The notes under the pieces: model-generated
Told to the model about the DNA's origin: nothing
The model's input: the letters and a program-made list of their open reading frames with translations, nothing else
The model's database searches: none
Shown: positions 17,549 through 26,286 of the stretch, in pieces
Layout of the letters: every line of letters begins with the position of its first letter
Position numbering within the stretch: the stretch's first letter is position 1
Origin: Campylobacteraceae bacterium
Lineage (GTDB): Bacteria; Campylobacterota; Campylobacteria; Campylobacterales; Sulfurovaceae
Length of the DNA: 39,844 nt
Assembly (NCBI GenBank): GCA_027022775.1
Contig: JALVXO010000126.1
Location: 1-39,844, forward strand
Direction: 5' to 3'
Translations under genes and position numbers: made by a program

Positions 17549-17980
17549 ATGAGTAACTTCAATTTTGTCTGTCCTAACTGTAAAAAAGTCAACAGACTGC
17601 CTTTAAAAGAGAGTTATACAAAAGCAAAGTGCGGATATTGCGGTGAATCTTTGTTAAATGGAAAAATTATTGAAGCAAATGATAGCAATTTTAACCATAT
17701 TATCCAAAACTCAACAGCACCAGTTATAGTGGACTTCTGGGCGCCGTGGTGCGGACCTTGCAGAATGATGGCGCCAAATTTTGAAAAAGCAAGCCGTGAA
17801 CTTGCACCTAAAGTTCAATTTGTAAAAGTAAATACCGAAGAGAGTCCTTATTTAAGTCAGCAGTATGGTATTAGATCGATTCCTACAATAATTGTTTTTA
17901 AAAATGGAACAGAAGTAGATAGAGTATCAGGAGCGCTGCCTTATGAGCATATTGTAAATTTAGCTAGAAGATATCTGTAA
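17549..17980 (+). CDS. Thioredoxin with N-terminal zinc ribbon (TrxC-like)
   Basis: Cytoplasmic dithiol reductant of the Trx2/TrxC type. Residues 8-31 hold two Cys pairs (CPNC and CGYC) forming a probable zinc ribbon. The thioredoxin fold follows with the active site WCGPC (C68, C71) and the cis-proline motif IPTI. The ORF track starts two codons earlier. The AAGG ribosome site ends only two bases before that ATG but eight before the ATG at 17549, which also gives the usual short N-terminus. It has its own promoter and precedes the two-component system. Confidence 0.92.
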   Translation: MSNFNFVCPNCKKVNRLPLKESYTKAKCGYCGESLLNGKIIEANDSNFNHIIQNSTAPVIVDFWAPWCGPCRMMAPNFEKASRELAPKVQFVKVNTEESPYLSQQYGIRSIPTIIVFKNGTEVDRVSGALPYEHIVNLARRYL

Positions 17981-17987
17981 TTTATTG

Positions 17988-17993
17988 TATAAT
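17988..17993 (+). promoter_or_regulatory. Probable -10 element for the two-component operon
   Basis: TATAAT lies 24 bases before the TTG start of the response regulator, with an AAAGG ribosome site between them. Confidence 0.5.
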
Positions 17994-18016
17994 TATAAAA
18001 AATTAAAGGTTTAATT

Positions 18017-18682
18017 TTGTCAAACAAAATTTTTTTACTCGAAGATGATCCAATTTTAAATGAGACCCTGGTTGATTTTTTAGAAGATAACGGTTTTACA
18101 GTAGATTCTGAAACAGACGGATTAGAAGCAGAGTCAAAACTTTATGAAAAACGGTATGATTTAATTCTTTTAGATGTAAACGTTCCTAACCTGGACGGCT
18201 TTAATCTTTTAAAATCGGTAAAATCGTTCGGTGTTACAACACCTGTTATATTTATTACCGCCAGGGACGGATTGGAAGATTTAGAAAAAGGTTTTAATAT
18301 CGGGGCGGAAGATTATATAAAAAAACCTTTCTCTTTAAAAGAGTTAAAAATCAGAATAGATGCTGTTTTAAAAAGACACAACAAAAACAGCACAACAGTA
18401 AAAATAGATGACTCAACAGATTTTATTGTAAGCAGCGGAGAACTTTTAGTAAATGGCAAAAAACATAAATTAAGCAATAAAGAAGCAAAACTGTTAGAGA
18501 TTTTTATTTCTAAAAAAAATGAAGTCATTAGCCATGAGTATATATTTAATGAATTATGGAGCTATGATGAGACACCAAGCGACAGCTCTTTAAGAACATA
18601 TATAAAAAATCTGCGCAAGATTTTAGGAAAAGAGAGGATAGAGAGCATTAAAAAGAGAGGATACCGTTACATTGAAAAGTAG
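18017..18682 (+). CDS. OmpR/PhoB-family response regulator
   Basis: DNA-binding regulator. The receiver domain (1-120) has the acidic pair EDD (9-11), the phosphoacceptor Asp53 in LLDVNVP, and the conserved Lys in YIKKPF. A winged-helix output domain follows from about 130 (LSNKEAKLLEIF; SLRTYIKNLRKILG; GYRYIEK). The start codon is TTG, supported by an AAAGG ribosome site about 7 bases upstream. The gene overlaps the kinase gene by 11 bases, so they are a cognate pair. Targets are unknown; the cytochrome genes behind the kinase are natural candidates. Confidence 0.94.
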   Translation: MSNKIFLLEDDPILNETLVDFLEDNGFTVDSETDGLEAESKLYEKRYDLILLDVNVPNLDGFNLLKSVKSFGVTTPVIFITARDGLEDLEKGFNIGAEDYIKKPFSLKELKIRIDAVLKRHNKNSTTVKIDDSTDFIVSSGELLVNGKKHKLSNKEAKLLEIFISKKNEVISHEYIFNELWSYDETPSDSSLRTYIKNLRKILGKERIESIKKRGYRYIEK

Positions 18683-19826
18683 TTTAAACAGTGCTCTAAT
18701 ACGGTTTTTGTCGGTTTATACTTTTTTGATACTGCTGGTTATAATTTCTGCTTCTGTTATTTATTATAAAATAAATATAGACAGGATAAATTTAGAGTAT
18801 AAAACCATTATGCAAGAGTTTGCTATACTTCAGACAAGAAGGTTAAAGTGGCTTCACAACCATTTCCCAAAATATAACAAATATCCGCGCGATGACCGCT
18901 ATAACAGTGCAATTTACGATTTGGAGTACACAGAAATTTTCTCTACAATGAAAAGCAATAAAATTGATTTTTCTAAATCTTTATATTTTACAAAAAAATA
19001 TGTAATTTACCTTTCTATATTAAGCGATTACTATTTAGGCGCAAAATATCTATTTATAGAAATTCCTAAAAATCCTTTCTTTGTAAAAAGAATTTATAAA
19101 AAGATTTTTATTTTTGCGACAGTTGCACTTGTTGTTCTGTTTATTTTGGGAATATATTTAGCAAAACTTTTCGTAAAACCTATGCAGGAATCTATTGAAC
19201 TGTTAGATAAATTTATTAAAGATACAACCCATGAGATAAATACTCCTATAAGCATTATCAATACAAATATAGAAATGGTAAATACAGAGAATTTAAAAGA
19301 TAGAGAAAGAAAAATTTTAAACAGAGTTAAAATTGCTTCCAGAACTTTAGAAAGCATTTACAAAGATTTAAAATTTATCACTCTTGAGCAAAATAAAAAA
19401 CCTGAATTTAAAAAGTTTAATTTAAAAGAGTTAATTAAAGAGAGGGTTGAGTATTTCTCTTTGTTAATAGAATCTAAAAAGATAAAAACAGAACTTAATT
19501 TAAGCGATTTTTATGTAACTGCAGATGTTAAATTGATATCAAGAGTAGTTGACAACTTGATTTCTAATGCAATTAAATACAATAAAGTAGGAGGAAAACT
19601 ATCGATAACTATTCAAAATAGCCGTTTAATTATAGAAGACAGCGGGATAGGCATTAAAAAAGAAGATTTAAATAAAATTTTTAACAGATATGCCAGGTTT
19701 AACTCCAGCGAAGGCGGGTTTGGCATTGGTTTAAGCATTGTAAAACAGATTATAGATATTCATAATTTAAAAATTGACATAGAATCTCAAGAAAATAAAG
19801 GAACAAAGGTTATTATAAAATGGTAA
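18672..19826 (+). CDS. Sensor histidine kinase
   Basis: A 384-residue membrane kinase partner of the preceding regulator. Two membrane helices (about 10-32 and 144-167) enclose a periplasmic sensor of about 110 residues rich in Tyr, Lys and Ile, with no recognised fold. The phosphoacceptor is His187 in TTHEINTPISII, followed by the N box DNLISNAIKYN, DSGIGI and GFGIGLSIV. The usual HAMP domain appears absent or very short. The start is TTG inside the regulator gene. Its end overlaps a cytochrome gene, which hints at redox or respiratory sensing, but that is inference. Confidence 0.93.
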   Translation: MKSSLNSALIRFLSVYTFLILLVIISASVIYYKINIDRINLEYKTIMQEFAILQTRRLKWLHNHFPKYNKYPRDDRYNSAIYDLEYTEIFSTMKSNKIDFSKSLYFTKKYVIYLSILSDYYLGAKYLFIEIPKNPFFVKRIYKKIFIFATVALVVLFILGIYLAKLFVKPMQESIELLDKFIKDTTHEINTPISIINTNIEMVNTENLKDRERKILNRVKIASRTLESIYKDLKFITLEQNKKPEFKKFNLKELIKERVEYFSLLIESKKIKTELNLSDFYVTADVKLISRVVDNLISNAIKYNKVGGKLSITIQNSRLIIEDSGIGIKKEDLNKIFNRYARFNSSEGGFGIGLSIVKQIIDIHNLKIDIESQENKGTKVIIKW

Positions 19827-20146
19827 AAAAAATATTGGCTGCATTTACACTTACAGTTTTCTCATTTGCAAATTTTAATACCGCTTGTGTATCATGCCAC
19901 AAAGCAAAAGATGTCGATTTAAGAAAAACTTTTATGAATGCTTTACTGGTTTATGGAGGAGAAAAAAACTTTAAAACCGCTCTTTTTTATTACTGCAAAA
20001 ATCCAATATACTTAAATTCTGTTATGGATGAAGAGTTCGTAAAAAAATATTTGCCTCTAAAACCGGTAAAATTAAGCGACAGTGAATTAAAAAAAATGCT
20101 TAATATCTATTGGGAGAAATATAAAGTAATTGGAAATTTAAAATAG
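19820..20146 (+). CDS. Small exported c-type heme protein
   Basis: A 108-residue protein with a signal peptide (about 1-20) and one heme c site, CVSCH (C23, C26, H27), very close to the cleavage point. The rest is helical and Lys-rich, without a class I cytochrome signature. A Met in the NSVMDEEF stretch could be an axial ligand, but this is uncertain. The ATG overlaps the kinase stop by 7 bases, so it is probably in the same operon. It might carry electrons or serve as a redox sensor component for the kinase. Confidence 0.78.
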   Translation: MVKKILAAFTLTVFSFANFNTACVSCHKAKDVDLRKTFMNALLVYGGEKNFKTALFYYCKNPIYLNSVMDEEFVKKYLPLKPVKLSDSELKKMLNIYWEKYKVIGNLK

Positions 20147-20207
20147 TTTTCACTTTAAATTCACACTAAAAATGGTAAAATAGCAAATAAATAACAAGGA
20201 GAAGCTT

Positions 20208-20549
20208 GTGAAAAATTTATTCCTGTTATTGGCAGTTATTTTTTCGTTTCTTAATAGTGCAGAACCGGCTGTGGCCAATAAAAGAGATATAAAACCCAAA
20301 GATTTATACAATAAATGCATCACATGCCATGGAAAACAAGCAGAGAAAAAAGCTTTAGGAAAATCAGATATAATTGCCAACTGGGATGCTGCCAAAATTG
20401 AAAATGCTTTAAAAGGATATAAAGCCGGTTTAAGAAACAAACATGGAATGGGCGGCGTAATGAAAGGGCAAGTAATTTCATTAAGCGATGAAGAGATAAA
20501 AAAATTATCTGTTTATATCTCTAAGTTTGCTAAAAATTCTAAAAAATAG
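20208..20549 (+). CDS. Class I cytochrome c, c553-like
   Basis: A 113-residue periplasmic electron carrier. Signal peptide about 1-18, heme site CITCHG (C37, C40, H41) and probable Met ligand in the HGMGGVMKG stretch (Met81 or Met85), then a C-terminal helix SDEEIKKLSVYISKF typical of class I cytochromes. The start is GTG, supported by an AAGGAG ribosome site five bases upstream. It lies 61 bases after the other heme protein; a TAAAAT box in that gap may give a separate promoter. Confidence 0.9.
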   Translation: MKNLFLLLAVIFSFLNSAEPAVANKRDIKPKDLYNKCITCHGKQAEKKALGKSDIIANWDAAKIENALKGYKAGLRNKHGMGGVMKGQVISLSDEEIKKLSVYISKFAKNSKK

Positions 20550-20550
20550 A

Positions 20551-20582
20551 GGCGTAACTTTTAACCTAATTTTGGCTACGCC
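20551..20582. terminator. Weak hairpin between convergent cytochrome and DAHP synthase genes
   Basis: GGCGTA and TACGCC with a 20-base loop, followed by GCTTTT on the plus strand. The stem is short, so this is tentative. Confidence 0.3.
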
Positions 20583-20597
20583 AGCTTTTGACCCGCT

Positions 20598-21932
20598 TTA
20601 AAAGTTTTCTGAAATCATAAATGCCAACTCCAAAGCCTGATTGGCATTTAAGCGCGGGTCGCACTGTGTATGGTATCTGCTTGATAAATCATCAACAGTA
20701 ATATGGCAGCTTGCACTTCCTGTACACTCTGTCACATTTTCTCCTGTCATCTCCAAGTGCACGCCAGCTGCCACTGTACCATACTCTTTATGTATTTTAA
20801 AAAAGCTTTTTACTTCAGAAAGAATATTATCAAACTCTCTTGTTTTAAAACCTGTTGAACTTTTTTCAACATTTCCGTGCATCGGGTCAATTGTCCAGAC
20901 AACATTCAACTTGGCATCTGTAACAGCTTTTAAAAGCGGAGGGAAAAGTTTTTCTATTTTATTGGCACCCATTCTCACAATCAGGTTTAGTTTGCCTTCT
21001 TCATTTTGCGGATTTAAAGTTTTAACCAACTCAATTAATTCATCAGTCTGCATTGAAGGTCCGACTTTACACCCAATAGGGTTATGAATTCCCCTGAAAT
21101 ACTCAACATGAGCCCCATTTAGATCGCGTGTTCTATCACCTATCCAGAGCATGTGGGCAGAAGTGTTATACCAGTTACCTGTAATACTGTCGACTCTTGT
21201 TAACGCCTCTTCGTAATTTAAAAGAAGCGCTTCGTGCGAAGTAAAAAGTGTTGTCTGTTTAAGCTGCGGCGTATTTTTTGGCGTAAGCCCCGCCGCTTTT
21301 AAAAAATTCATCGCTTTATCGATTTGGCAGCTGATCTCTTCATATTTCTGCCCGATTGGATGGTTTTTGATAAAATCTAAATTCCATCTGTGCACTTGCG
21401 TTAAATCTGCCAAACCTCCGCGCGAAAATGCCCTAAGCAGGTTCATAGTTGCCGCAGACTGGTTGTAAGCCCTTAACATTCTAAACGGGTCTGCTTCTCT
21501 TGCTTTTTCGTTAAATTCGATACTGTTTATGATGTCTCCGCGATAACTAGGCAGTTTTATCCCGTTTCGCTCTTCAAAATCACTGCTTCTTGGTTTTGCA
21601 AACTGTCCCGCAACACGCCCGATTTTAACCACGCTTTTGCCGCTAGAGTATGCTACCACAACCGACATTTGCAAAATAAGTTTAAAAAGGTTTTTTATAA
21701 CATCTGCATTAAATGCGTTAAAACTTTCGGCACAATCGCCTCCTTGCACAATAAAAGCCTCTCCGCGTCCCGCTTTTGCAAGCTGCTCTTTTAAATTTCT
21801 AGCCTCGCCTGCAAAAATAAGCGGCGGGTATCTTTTTAATTCCTCTTCTACCTTTTTTAATAATTCTTTATCTTTATATTCCGGCTGCTGTTTTATCGGA
21901 AAATTTCTCCAAGAATCTGGGCTCCAGCTCAT
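20598..21932 (-). CDS. Class II DAHP synthase
   Basis: Joins phosphoenolpyruvate and erythrose 4-phosphate, the first step of aromatic amino acid synthesis. The 444-residue protein is of the plant-like class II. It shows MSWSPDSWRNFPIKQQPEY at the start, then QGGDCAESF with metal-ligand Cys67, and QFAKPRSSDFE. Later come WIGDRTRDLNGAHVEYFRG, GCKVGPSM, DPMHGN and GVHLEMTGENVTEC. Such enzymes are standard in Campylobacterota. A good promoter lies just upstream. Symbols aroF, aroG or aroH are used inconsistently for this class, so none is given. Confidence 0.96.
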   Translation of the reverse strand: MSWSPDSWRNFPIKQQPEYKDKELLKKVEEELKRYPPLIFAGEARNLKEQLAKAGRGEAFIVQGGDCAESFNAFNADVIKNLFKLILQMSVVVAYSSGKSVVKIGRVAGQFAKPRSSDFEERNGIKLPSYRGDIINSIEFNEKAREADPFRMLRAYNQSAATMNLLRAFSRGGLADLTQVHRWNLDFIKNHPIGQKYEEISCQIDKAMNFLKAAGLTPKNTPQLKQTTLFTSHEALLLNYEEALTRVDSITGNWYNTSAHMLWIGDRTRDLNGAHVEYFRGIHNPIGCKVGPSMQTDELIELVKTLNPQNEEGKLNLIVRMGANKIEKLFPPLLKAVTDAKLNVVWTIDPMHGNVEKSSTGFKTREFDNILSEVKSFFKIHKEYGTVAAGVHLEMTGENVTECTGSASCHITVDDLSSRYHTQCDPRLNANQALELAFMISENF

Positions 21933-21959
21933 AACCTATCCTTACACTAAAATTTCGAG

Positions 21960-21988
21960 ATTATATCATAAAAAGCTAAAGCTGGCAA
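21960..21988 (-). promoter_or_regulatory. Promoter of the DAHP synthase gene
   Basis: On the minus strand TTGCCA, a 17-base spacer and TATAAT are seen about 28 bases before the ATG. It is the best sigma-70-like promoter of the window. Confidence 0.6.
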
Positions 21989-22007
21989 TTTACGGTAACC
22001 ATTGTAA

Positions 22008-23918
22008 TTAAAAAATTTTTAAACTCTCTATAAGCTCCTCTTTGCTTTTAGCATTTGCAAAGCAGGCGCGGTTTGTGCACACTTCGTAAGTTCCGCCCGG
22101 GGTTGTTTTAAACAGGGTATATGGGTAGGCAAATTCTAAATTTTTAATCTCTTCAAGCGCCTTTTTGTTTGATTTTATGATATTGTCATCTTTAATGTAT
22201 CTAATAGCCGCATCTGCAAGTGTGGGGCTGGAGATTGGCTGGCGCATAATGTCATAAGAGTTAACCTCCAGGGTTTTAAATGCAAATTTTTCATAAACCG
22301 GTTCTGCCAAAGAGCGCAGCGTTAGCAGATTATGAGCCATTACTGCAACAGAAGATGGGTAAGAGGTGTCGTAATTTTCAGCGAAATTTTTAAACTCTTT
22401 ATTGCCGACAATCCAAAAACCGTTACGGTAAAATCTTTTTATCGCTTCATTTACCAAATTAAGCGCTTTAATAAGCTCCATCTCATCAAGGGTTAAGTTG
22501 TAGCTTTGAATATAAACATAAACCAGCCATGCGTAATCTTCTAAAAAGCCTTCAACTTTTGGGCGGTTTGTTATTAGGGCGCTATGAAAAACATTAACCC
22601 CTTCAACCATTTTACTCTCTAATGCTGCAAGGCTTTTTTTTGCAATTTCCAAAAATTGAGGCTCTGTTTTTGCGGCTTCAAACAAAGATGCAATCATCAT
22701 AGCATTCCAGGATGTAATAACCTTTTTATCTACAAACGGATACTCTCTTTTTTTTCTAATCTCCAGCAGCGCCTCTTTTGCTGTTTTAAAAAACTCTTTA
22801 TCTCTTAAATCCAAAGAAGATAGCCTTACAATCGATTTTCCTTCGAAATTTCCCCTTTGAGTTATTCCAAAATCGTAAAGCAGCTCTTCGCTCAAACCAT
22901 ACTTTTTAAATGCCTCTTTTGCTTCATTGTAACCGTAAACAAAATATGCCCCTTCGCCCCCTTCGCTGTCTGCATCGCTGGCACTGAAAAAAAGCCCCTC
23001 TTTAGACATCTTTTTAAGCATAAATTGCAAAATTTCAACCGCTATCTCCCGGTAGCGCTCTATCTTAAAAATTCTATGCGCCCTTAAAAGAGTGTAACTC
23101 ATTAAAGCGTTATCGTAAGTCATCTTTTCAAAATGGGGCACAAGCCAGATTCTATCGGTGCTGTATCTGCAAAATCCCCCCTCAACTATATCGTAAATAC
23201 CGCCCAAAAGCATACTGTCAAGTGTTTTTGTTACAATCTCTTTTAACTCTTCGTCTCTATTTAATTTATACAGATTCATTGCCAGGTTTAAAACATAAGA
23301 GCTTGGAAATTTTGGCGCATCCCCAAAACCGCCCCACTCTTTATCGTAAATAGTTTTAATCTGCTTTGCAGCTGTATCTATAAGCGCCGGGGTTAGTTTA
23401 GTGGCTTCAATTTTGCTTTTTGGTTTAAGCGCTTCTAAAACATCCTGCCCTTTTCTTGCCAGAAGCGCAGGATCTTTTTGGTAACTCCCAATAATGGTAT
23501 TTAGCAAATCTTTAAAGCCTATTATCCCGTATCTTGGCTCTGGCGGAATATATGTAGCAGAATAAAACGGCTTTAAATCGGGTGTTAAAAAAATAGAAAG
23601 AGGCCAGCCGCCCGGTTTTCTATTCATTTTTACAAAAACTTCCTGAAAATGCTTATCTATATCGGGGCGCTCCTCTTTATCTACTTTTATACTGATAAAA
23701 TGCTCATTTAAAATCTTTGCCGTCTCTTTATCTTCGAAAGACTCTTTTTCCATAACATGGCACCAGTGGCAACTGCTATAACCAATGCTTAAAAAAATCG
23801 GTTTATTCTCTTTTTGCGCCCTGTTTAGCGCTTCTGGTCCCCATGGAAACCAATCAACGGGGTTGTGCGCATGCTGCATAAGGTAAGGAGACTCTTCGTT
23901 AATTAATCTGTTTGCCAT
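22008..23918 (-). CDS. DUF255 thioredoxin-domain protein
   Basis: A 636-residue protein of the YyaL/SPATA20 family. The N-terminal thioredoxin-like domain (about 1-165) holds the CHWC pair (C50, C53) within [20 protein letters not shown], and [11 protein letters not shown]. The remainder resembles an (alpha/alpha)6 toroid with glycosidase-like motifs such as [27 protein letters not shown] and [11 protein letters not shown]. Biochemical function is not established in the family. It has no signal peptide, so it should be cytoplasmic. It is divergent from dsbD, sharing an 89-bp promoter region, which suggests but does not prove a common redox theme. Confidence 0.92.
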   Translation of the reverse strand: MANRLINEESPYLMQHAHNPVDWFPWGPEALNRAQKENKPIFLSIGYSSCHWCHVMEKESFEDKETAKILNEHFISIKVDKEERPDIDKHFQEVFVKMNRKPGGWPLSIFLTPDLKPFYSATYIPPEPRYGIIGFKDLLNTIIGSYQKDPALLARKGQDVLEALKPKSKIEATKLTPALIDTAAKQIKTIYDKEWGGFGDAPKFPSSYVLNLAMNLYKLNRDEELKEIVTKTLDSMLLGGIYDIVEGGFCRYSTDRIWLVPHFEKMTYDNALMSYTLLRAHRIFKIERYREIAVEILQFMLKKMSKEGLFFSASDADSEGGEGAYFVYGYNEAKEAFKKYGLSEELLYDFGITQRGNFEGKSIVRLSSLDLRDKEFFKTAKEALLEIRKKREYPFVDKKVITSWNAMMIASLFEAAKTEPQFLEIAKKSLAALESKMVEGVNVFHSALITNRPKVEGFLEDYAWLVYVYIQSYNLTLDEMELIKALNLVNEAIKRFYRNGFWIVGNKEFKNFAENYDTSYPSSVAVMAHNLLTLRSLAEPVYEKFAFKTLEVNSYDIMRQPISSPTLADAAIRYIKDDNIIKSNKKALEEIKNLEFAYPYTLFKTTPGGTYEVCTNRACFANAKSKEELIESLKIF

Positions 23919-23977
23919 TTTTGTTACCTTTTATTAATAATTCTTTGTTATAGTTACATATAAATTCTCACCCAGAA

Positions 23978-23983
23978 TATACT
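23978..23983 (+). promoter_or_regulatory. Possible -10 element for dsbD
   Basis: TATACT about 25 bases before the dsbD ATG, with a weak TTACAT upstream. An AAGGG ribosome site follows. Confidence 0.35.
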
Positions 23984-24007
23984 TTTATAAACTTAAAAAG
24001 GGATAAA

Positions 24008-25804
24008 ATGAAAAAATTAGTTTTGATATTTATACTCTTGGCTTCATCTCTTTTTGGCGGTTTTGGCTCTTTTAACCTGCCAAAACAGCAAAAATTTTTA
24101 ACCCCGCAAGAGGCGTTTAAAGTAAGCGCAAAAAGTGCCAAAGGCGGTGTAGAGATAGACATTAAGCTTGGCGAAAAGATACATATTTACAAAAATAAAT
24201 TAAAATTTACTATCACAAAACCGCAAAAAAAAGAGTTGCATCCAGCTTTGCCAAAAGGCAAAGATGTCGGCGGCGAGGAAGGGTATGAAAAAGAGGTAAA
24301 AATTTCAATACCTAATTCTCAAATTGGAATAAACGGCGCATACACCCTGGAGGTTAAGCTTGTTGGGTGTTCAGACAGCGGTATATGTTACGCTCCGCAA
24401 ACTTACACATTTAATTTAACCGGCAAAAGCGCCGCCGCTGCAGACAGCAAAAAAAATAAAAGCCAAAAGAGTGAAAGCTTTTTTGGCAAGCTCTCTAAAC
24501 TAGCAAAAGACGGCAACAGCAAGCAGATTGCCCAGGCTTTAAAAAACGAGGGGGTTCTTTTTATCCTGCTTTTATTTTTTATTGTCGGGCTGTTAATGGC
24601 GCTGACCCCTTGCATTTTGCCTATGGTGCCGATTTTAAGCTCTATAATTATCCAGCAGGCGGGCAAAAAAGATGGCGGATTAGGCAAGGGGGCATCTTTT
24701 GCAATTTCGCTTGTTTATGTGCTTGCAATGTCTTTTACTTATGCGGTTATCGGTGTTGTTGCCGGGCTTTTAAATTTTGATTTGCAGGCAAATGCAAACA
24801 ATCCTTGGGTTATTATTCCGGTTGCGCTTATTTTTATAGCCCTGGCTTTTTCGCTTTTTGGATATTTTGAGATGGCTCTGCCTTCAAGCTGGCAAAGCAA
24901 GCTTAATAAAATTAGCAATTCAGCAGAGGGTAAAGGGTATTTTGGAACCGTTGTTATGGGTGCAATTTCTGCCCTAATTGTTGGCGCTTGCACAGCTCCT
25001 GTTATTAGCGGGGCTATAATATTTATTTCAATTACCGGCGATGCGCTTCTTGGAGGGCTGGCACTGTTTGTTATGGGCATTGGCGCCGGGGTTCCTCTTT
25101 TGCTTGTTGGAATCGGAGCTGGAAAATTTGTTCCAAAGCCTGGCGGATGGATGGAGAGTGTATCGAAATTTTTCGGCTTTTTAATGCTTTTAATGGCGCT
25201 TTACATATCGCGCGGAGTTATTAGCAATACGCTTTTTATGTATCTATTTTCGTTTTTGCTTATTGGCGCGGCAATATTTTTTGGAGTGTTTAGCCCGCAA
25301 AACACAAAAGGTTTTGCAGGTGTGTTTAAAACCGCGCTTTTTGTAATGCTGCTTTACGGTTCACTTGTTTTTATCGGCGCTGTTGCTGGCGCAAAATCTG
25401 TTTTAAATCCGCTAGAGCCGTTTATTGGGGTTAAAGCAAAAACCACAGCCAAAGAAGAGAGTGCAAAAAGTTATACGCTAAATGAACTTTTAAAAGAGAT
25501 TAAAAGCGCCGGCAAACCTGTAGTGATAGATATCGGCAAAGAAAACTGCGCCGCTTGCACAGAGCTTGCTACAAAAACTTTCCCTAGCAGCAAAGTTCAA
25601 AAAGAGTTAAAGCGCTTTAAATTTATAAAACTGGATATTACAAATTATACCAAAGATGACCAGGAGATTATGAACCACTTTAAAATATTCGGCGCTCCAA
25701 ATATTCTTCTTTTTGACAGTAATGGCAGCGCTTTAGAAGATAAATTTATACAAGGGTATATTGAGCCGGAAAAATTTGTAAAAATATTGAAAGATATTAA
25801 ATAA
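24008..25804 (+). CDS. dsbD: Thiol:disulfide interchange protein DsbD
   Basis: Carries electrons from cytoplasmic thioredoxin across the inner membrane to periplasmic proteins. The 598 residues show all three modules. After a signal peptide, the alpha domain ends in CSDSGICYAPQTY with C121 and C127. The multi-span beta domain follows with C202 in LTPCILPMVPIL and C328 in VGACTAPVISG. The C-terminal thioredoxin domain carries CAAC (C514, C517). All three catalytic pairs are intact and spaced as in E. coli DsbD. Reduced periplasmic thiols are needed for cytochrome c maturation, relevant to the two cytochromes nearby. A rhodanese gene follows after 49 bases. Confidence 0.96.
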   Translation: MKKLVLIFILLASSLFGGFGSFNLPKQQKFLTPQEAFKVSAKSAKGGVEIDIKLGEKIHIYKNKLKFTITKPQKKELHPALPKGKDVGGEEGYEKEVKISIPNSQIGINGAYTLEVKLVGCSDSGICYAPQTYTFNLTGKSAAAADSKKNKSQKSESFFGKLSKLAKDGNSKQIAQALKNEGVLFILLLFFIVGLLMALTPCILPMVPILSSIIIQQAGKKDGGLGKGASFAISLVYVLAMSFTYAVIGVVAGLLNFDLQANANNPWVIIPVALIFIALAFSLFGYFEMALPSSWQSKLNKISNSAEGKGYFGTVVMGAISALIVGACTAPVISGAIIFISITGDALLGGLALFVMGIGAGVPLLLVGIGAGKFVPKPGGWMESVSKFFGFLMLLMALYISRGVISNTLFMYLFSFLLIGAAIFFGVFSPQNTKGFAGVFKTALFVMLLYGSLVFIGAVAGAKSVLNPLEPFIGVKAKTTAKEESAKSYTLNELLKEIKSAGKPVVIDIGKENCAACTELATKTFPSSKVQKELKRFKFIKLDITNYTKDDQEIMNHFKIFGAPNILLFDSNGSALEDKFIQGYIEPEKFVKILKDIK

Positions 25805-25810
25805 TTTTGA

Positions 25811-25852
25811 TATAATTAGCCTAAATAATAAGTTTAATTTATAAGGCTAATT
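25811..25852 (+). promoter_or_regulatory. -10 box and interrupted palindrome before the rhodanese gene
   Basis: TATAAT at 25811-25816 overlaps AATTAGCC (25814-25821), which pairs with GGCTAATT (25845-25852). The right arm contains part of the AAGG ribosome site. As DNA this could be an operator; in read-through RNA from dsbD it could hide the ribosome site. Confidence 0.4.
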
Positions 25853-25853
25853 T

Positions 25854-26237
25854 ATGGTTCACTTAAGTAAAGAGAATATTTTAAACCTTCTGCATAAAGA
25901 GCAGCTTTTAGATGAAGATTTGCAAACGCTTCTTAAAGCAAGGGAGGAAGGCAAGGCCGACTTTGTTTTAATAGATGTAAGAGAGCCGTTTGAGTATGAG
26001 ATGGCGCATATTGTGCCAACAGATATGCTTTTGCCAACCAGCCGGTTTCAAGAGTGGTTTGAAGAGATTCAAAAATTAAAAGATAAAAATTTAATAATTT
26101 ACTGCAGAACCGGCAACAGAAGTTACCAGGTGCAACAGATACTAAAAAGATACGGATTTAAAAATGTCGGCAATTTAGCTTACGGAATTGTCGATTACAG
26201 CGGCAGAATTGAACAAGGGGTTTTTGAAAACAAATAA
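25854..26237 (+). CDS. Single-domain rhodanese
   Basis: A 127-residue cytoplasmic sulfurtransferase or thiol-linked phosphatase-fold protein. It has the rhodanese start LIDVREPFEYEMAHI (39-53) and the active loop CRTGNR with catalytic Cys84. About 25 residues precede the domain. Over about 112 ungapped residues it is very similar to the rhodanese half of the FTR fusion at 28086-28829, sharing HKEQL, LIDVREP, YEMAHIV, LLPTS, NLIIYC and RSYQVQ. The two are clearly paralogues. The active loop has six residues, as expected for sulfur rather than phosphate chemistry. Confidence 0.92.
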   Translation: MVHLSKENILNLLHKEQLLDEDLQTLLKAREEGKADFVLIDVREPFEYEMAHIVPTDMLLPTSRFQEWFEEIQKLKDKNLIIYCRTGNRSYQVQQILKRYGFKNVGNLAYGIVDYSGRIEQGVFENK

Positions 26238-26244
26238 CGCCGTA

Positions 26245-26286
26245 GCCTTTTTTTGTGCTATAATTTAAGAAAAAAAGGCACAAAAA
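26245..26286 (+). promoter_or_regulatory. -10 box inside overlapping inverted repeats before the DASS transporter
   Basis: TATAAT at 26259-26264 is flanked by GCCTTTTTTT (26245-26254) and AAAAAAAGGC (26270-26279). An alternative pairing TTTTTGTGC/GCACAAAAA (26250-26258 and 26278-26286) overlaps it. The right arms cover the ribosome site. The box also shows that the ORF-track start at 26253 is upstream of transcription. Confidence 0.4.

Noticed and set aside
20641-21087. 148-residue plus-strand ORF
   Set aside because: It lies wholly antisense inside the strongly supported DAHP synthase gene.
24403-25080. Minus-strand ORFs inside dsbD (24403-24687 and 24739-25080)
   Set aside because: They are shadows of hydrophobic codons in a well-supported gene.
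26253-26285. Extended N-terminus of the DASS transporter
   Set aside because: The codons overlap the TATAAT box; the ATG at 26286 has its own ribosome site.
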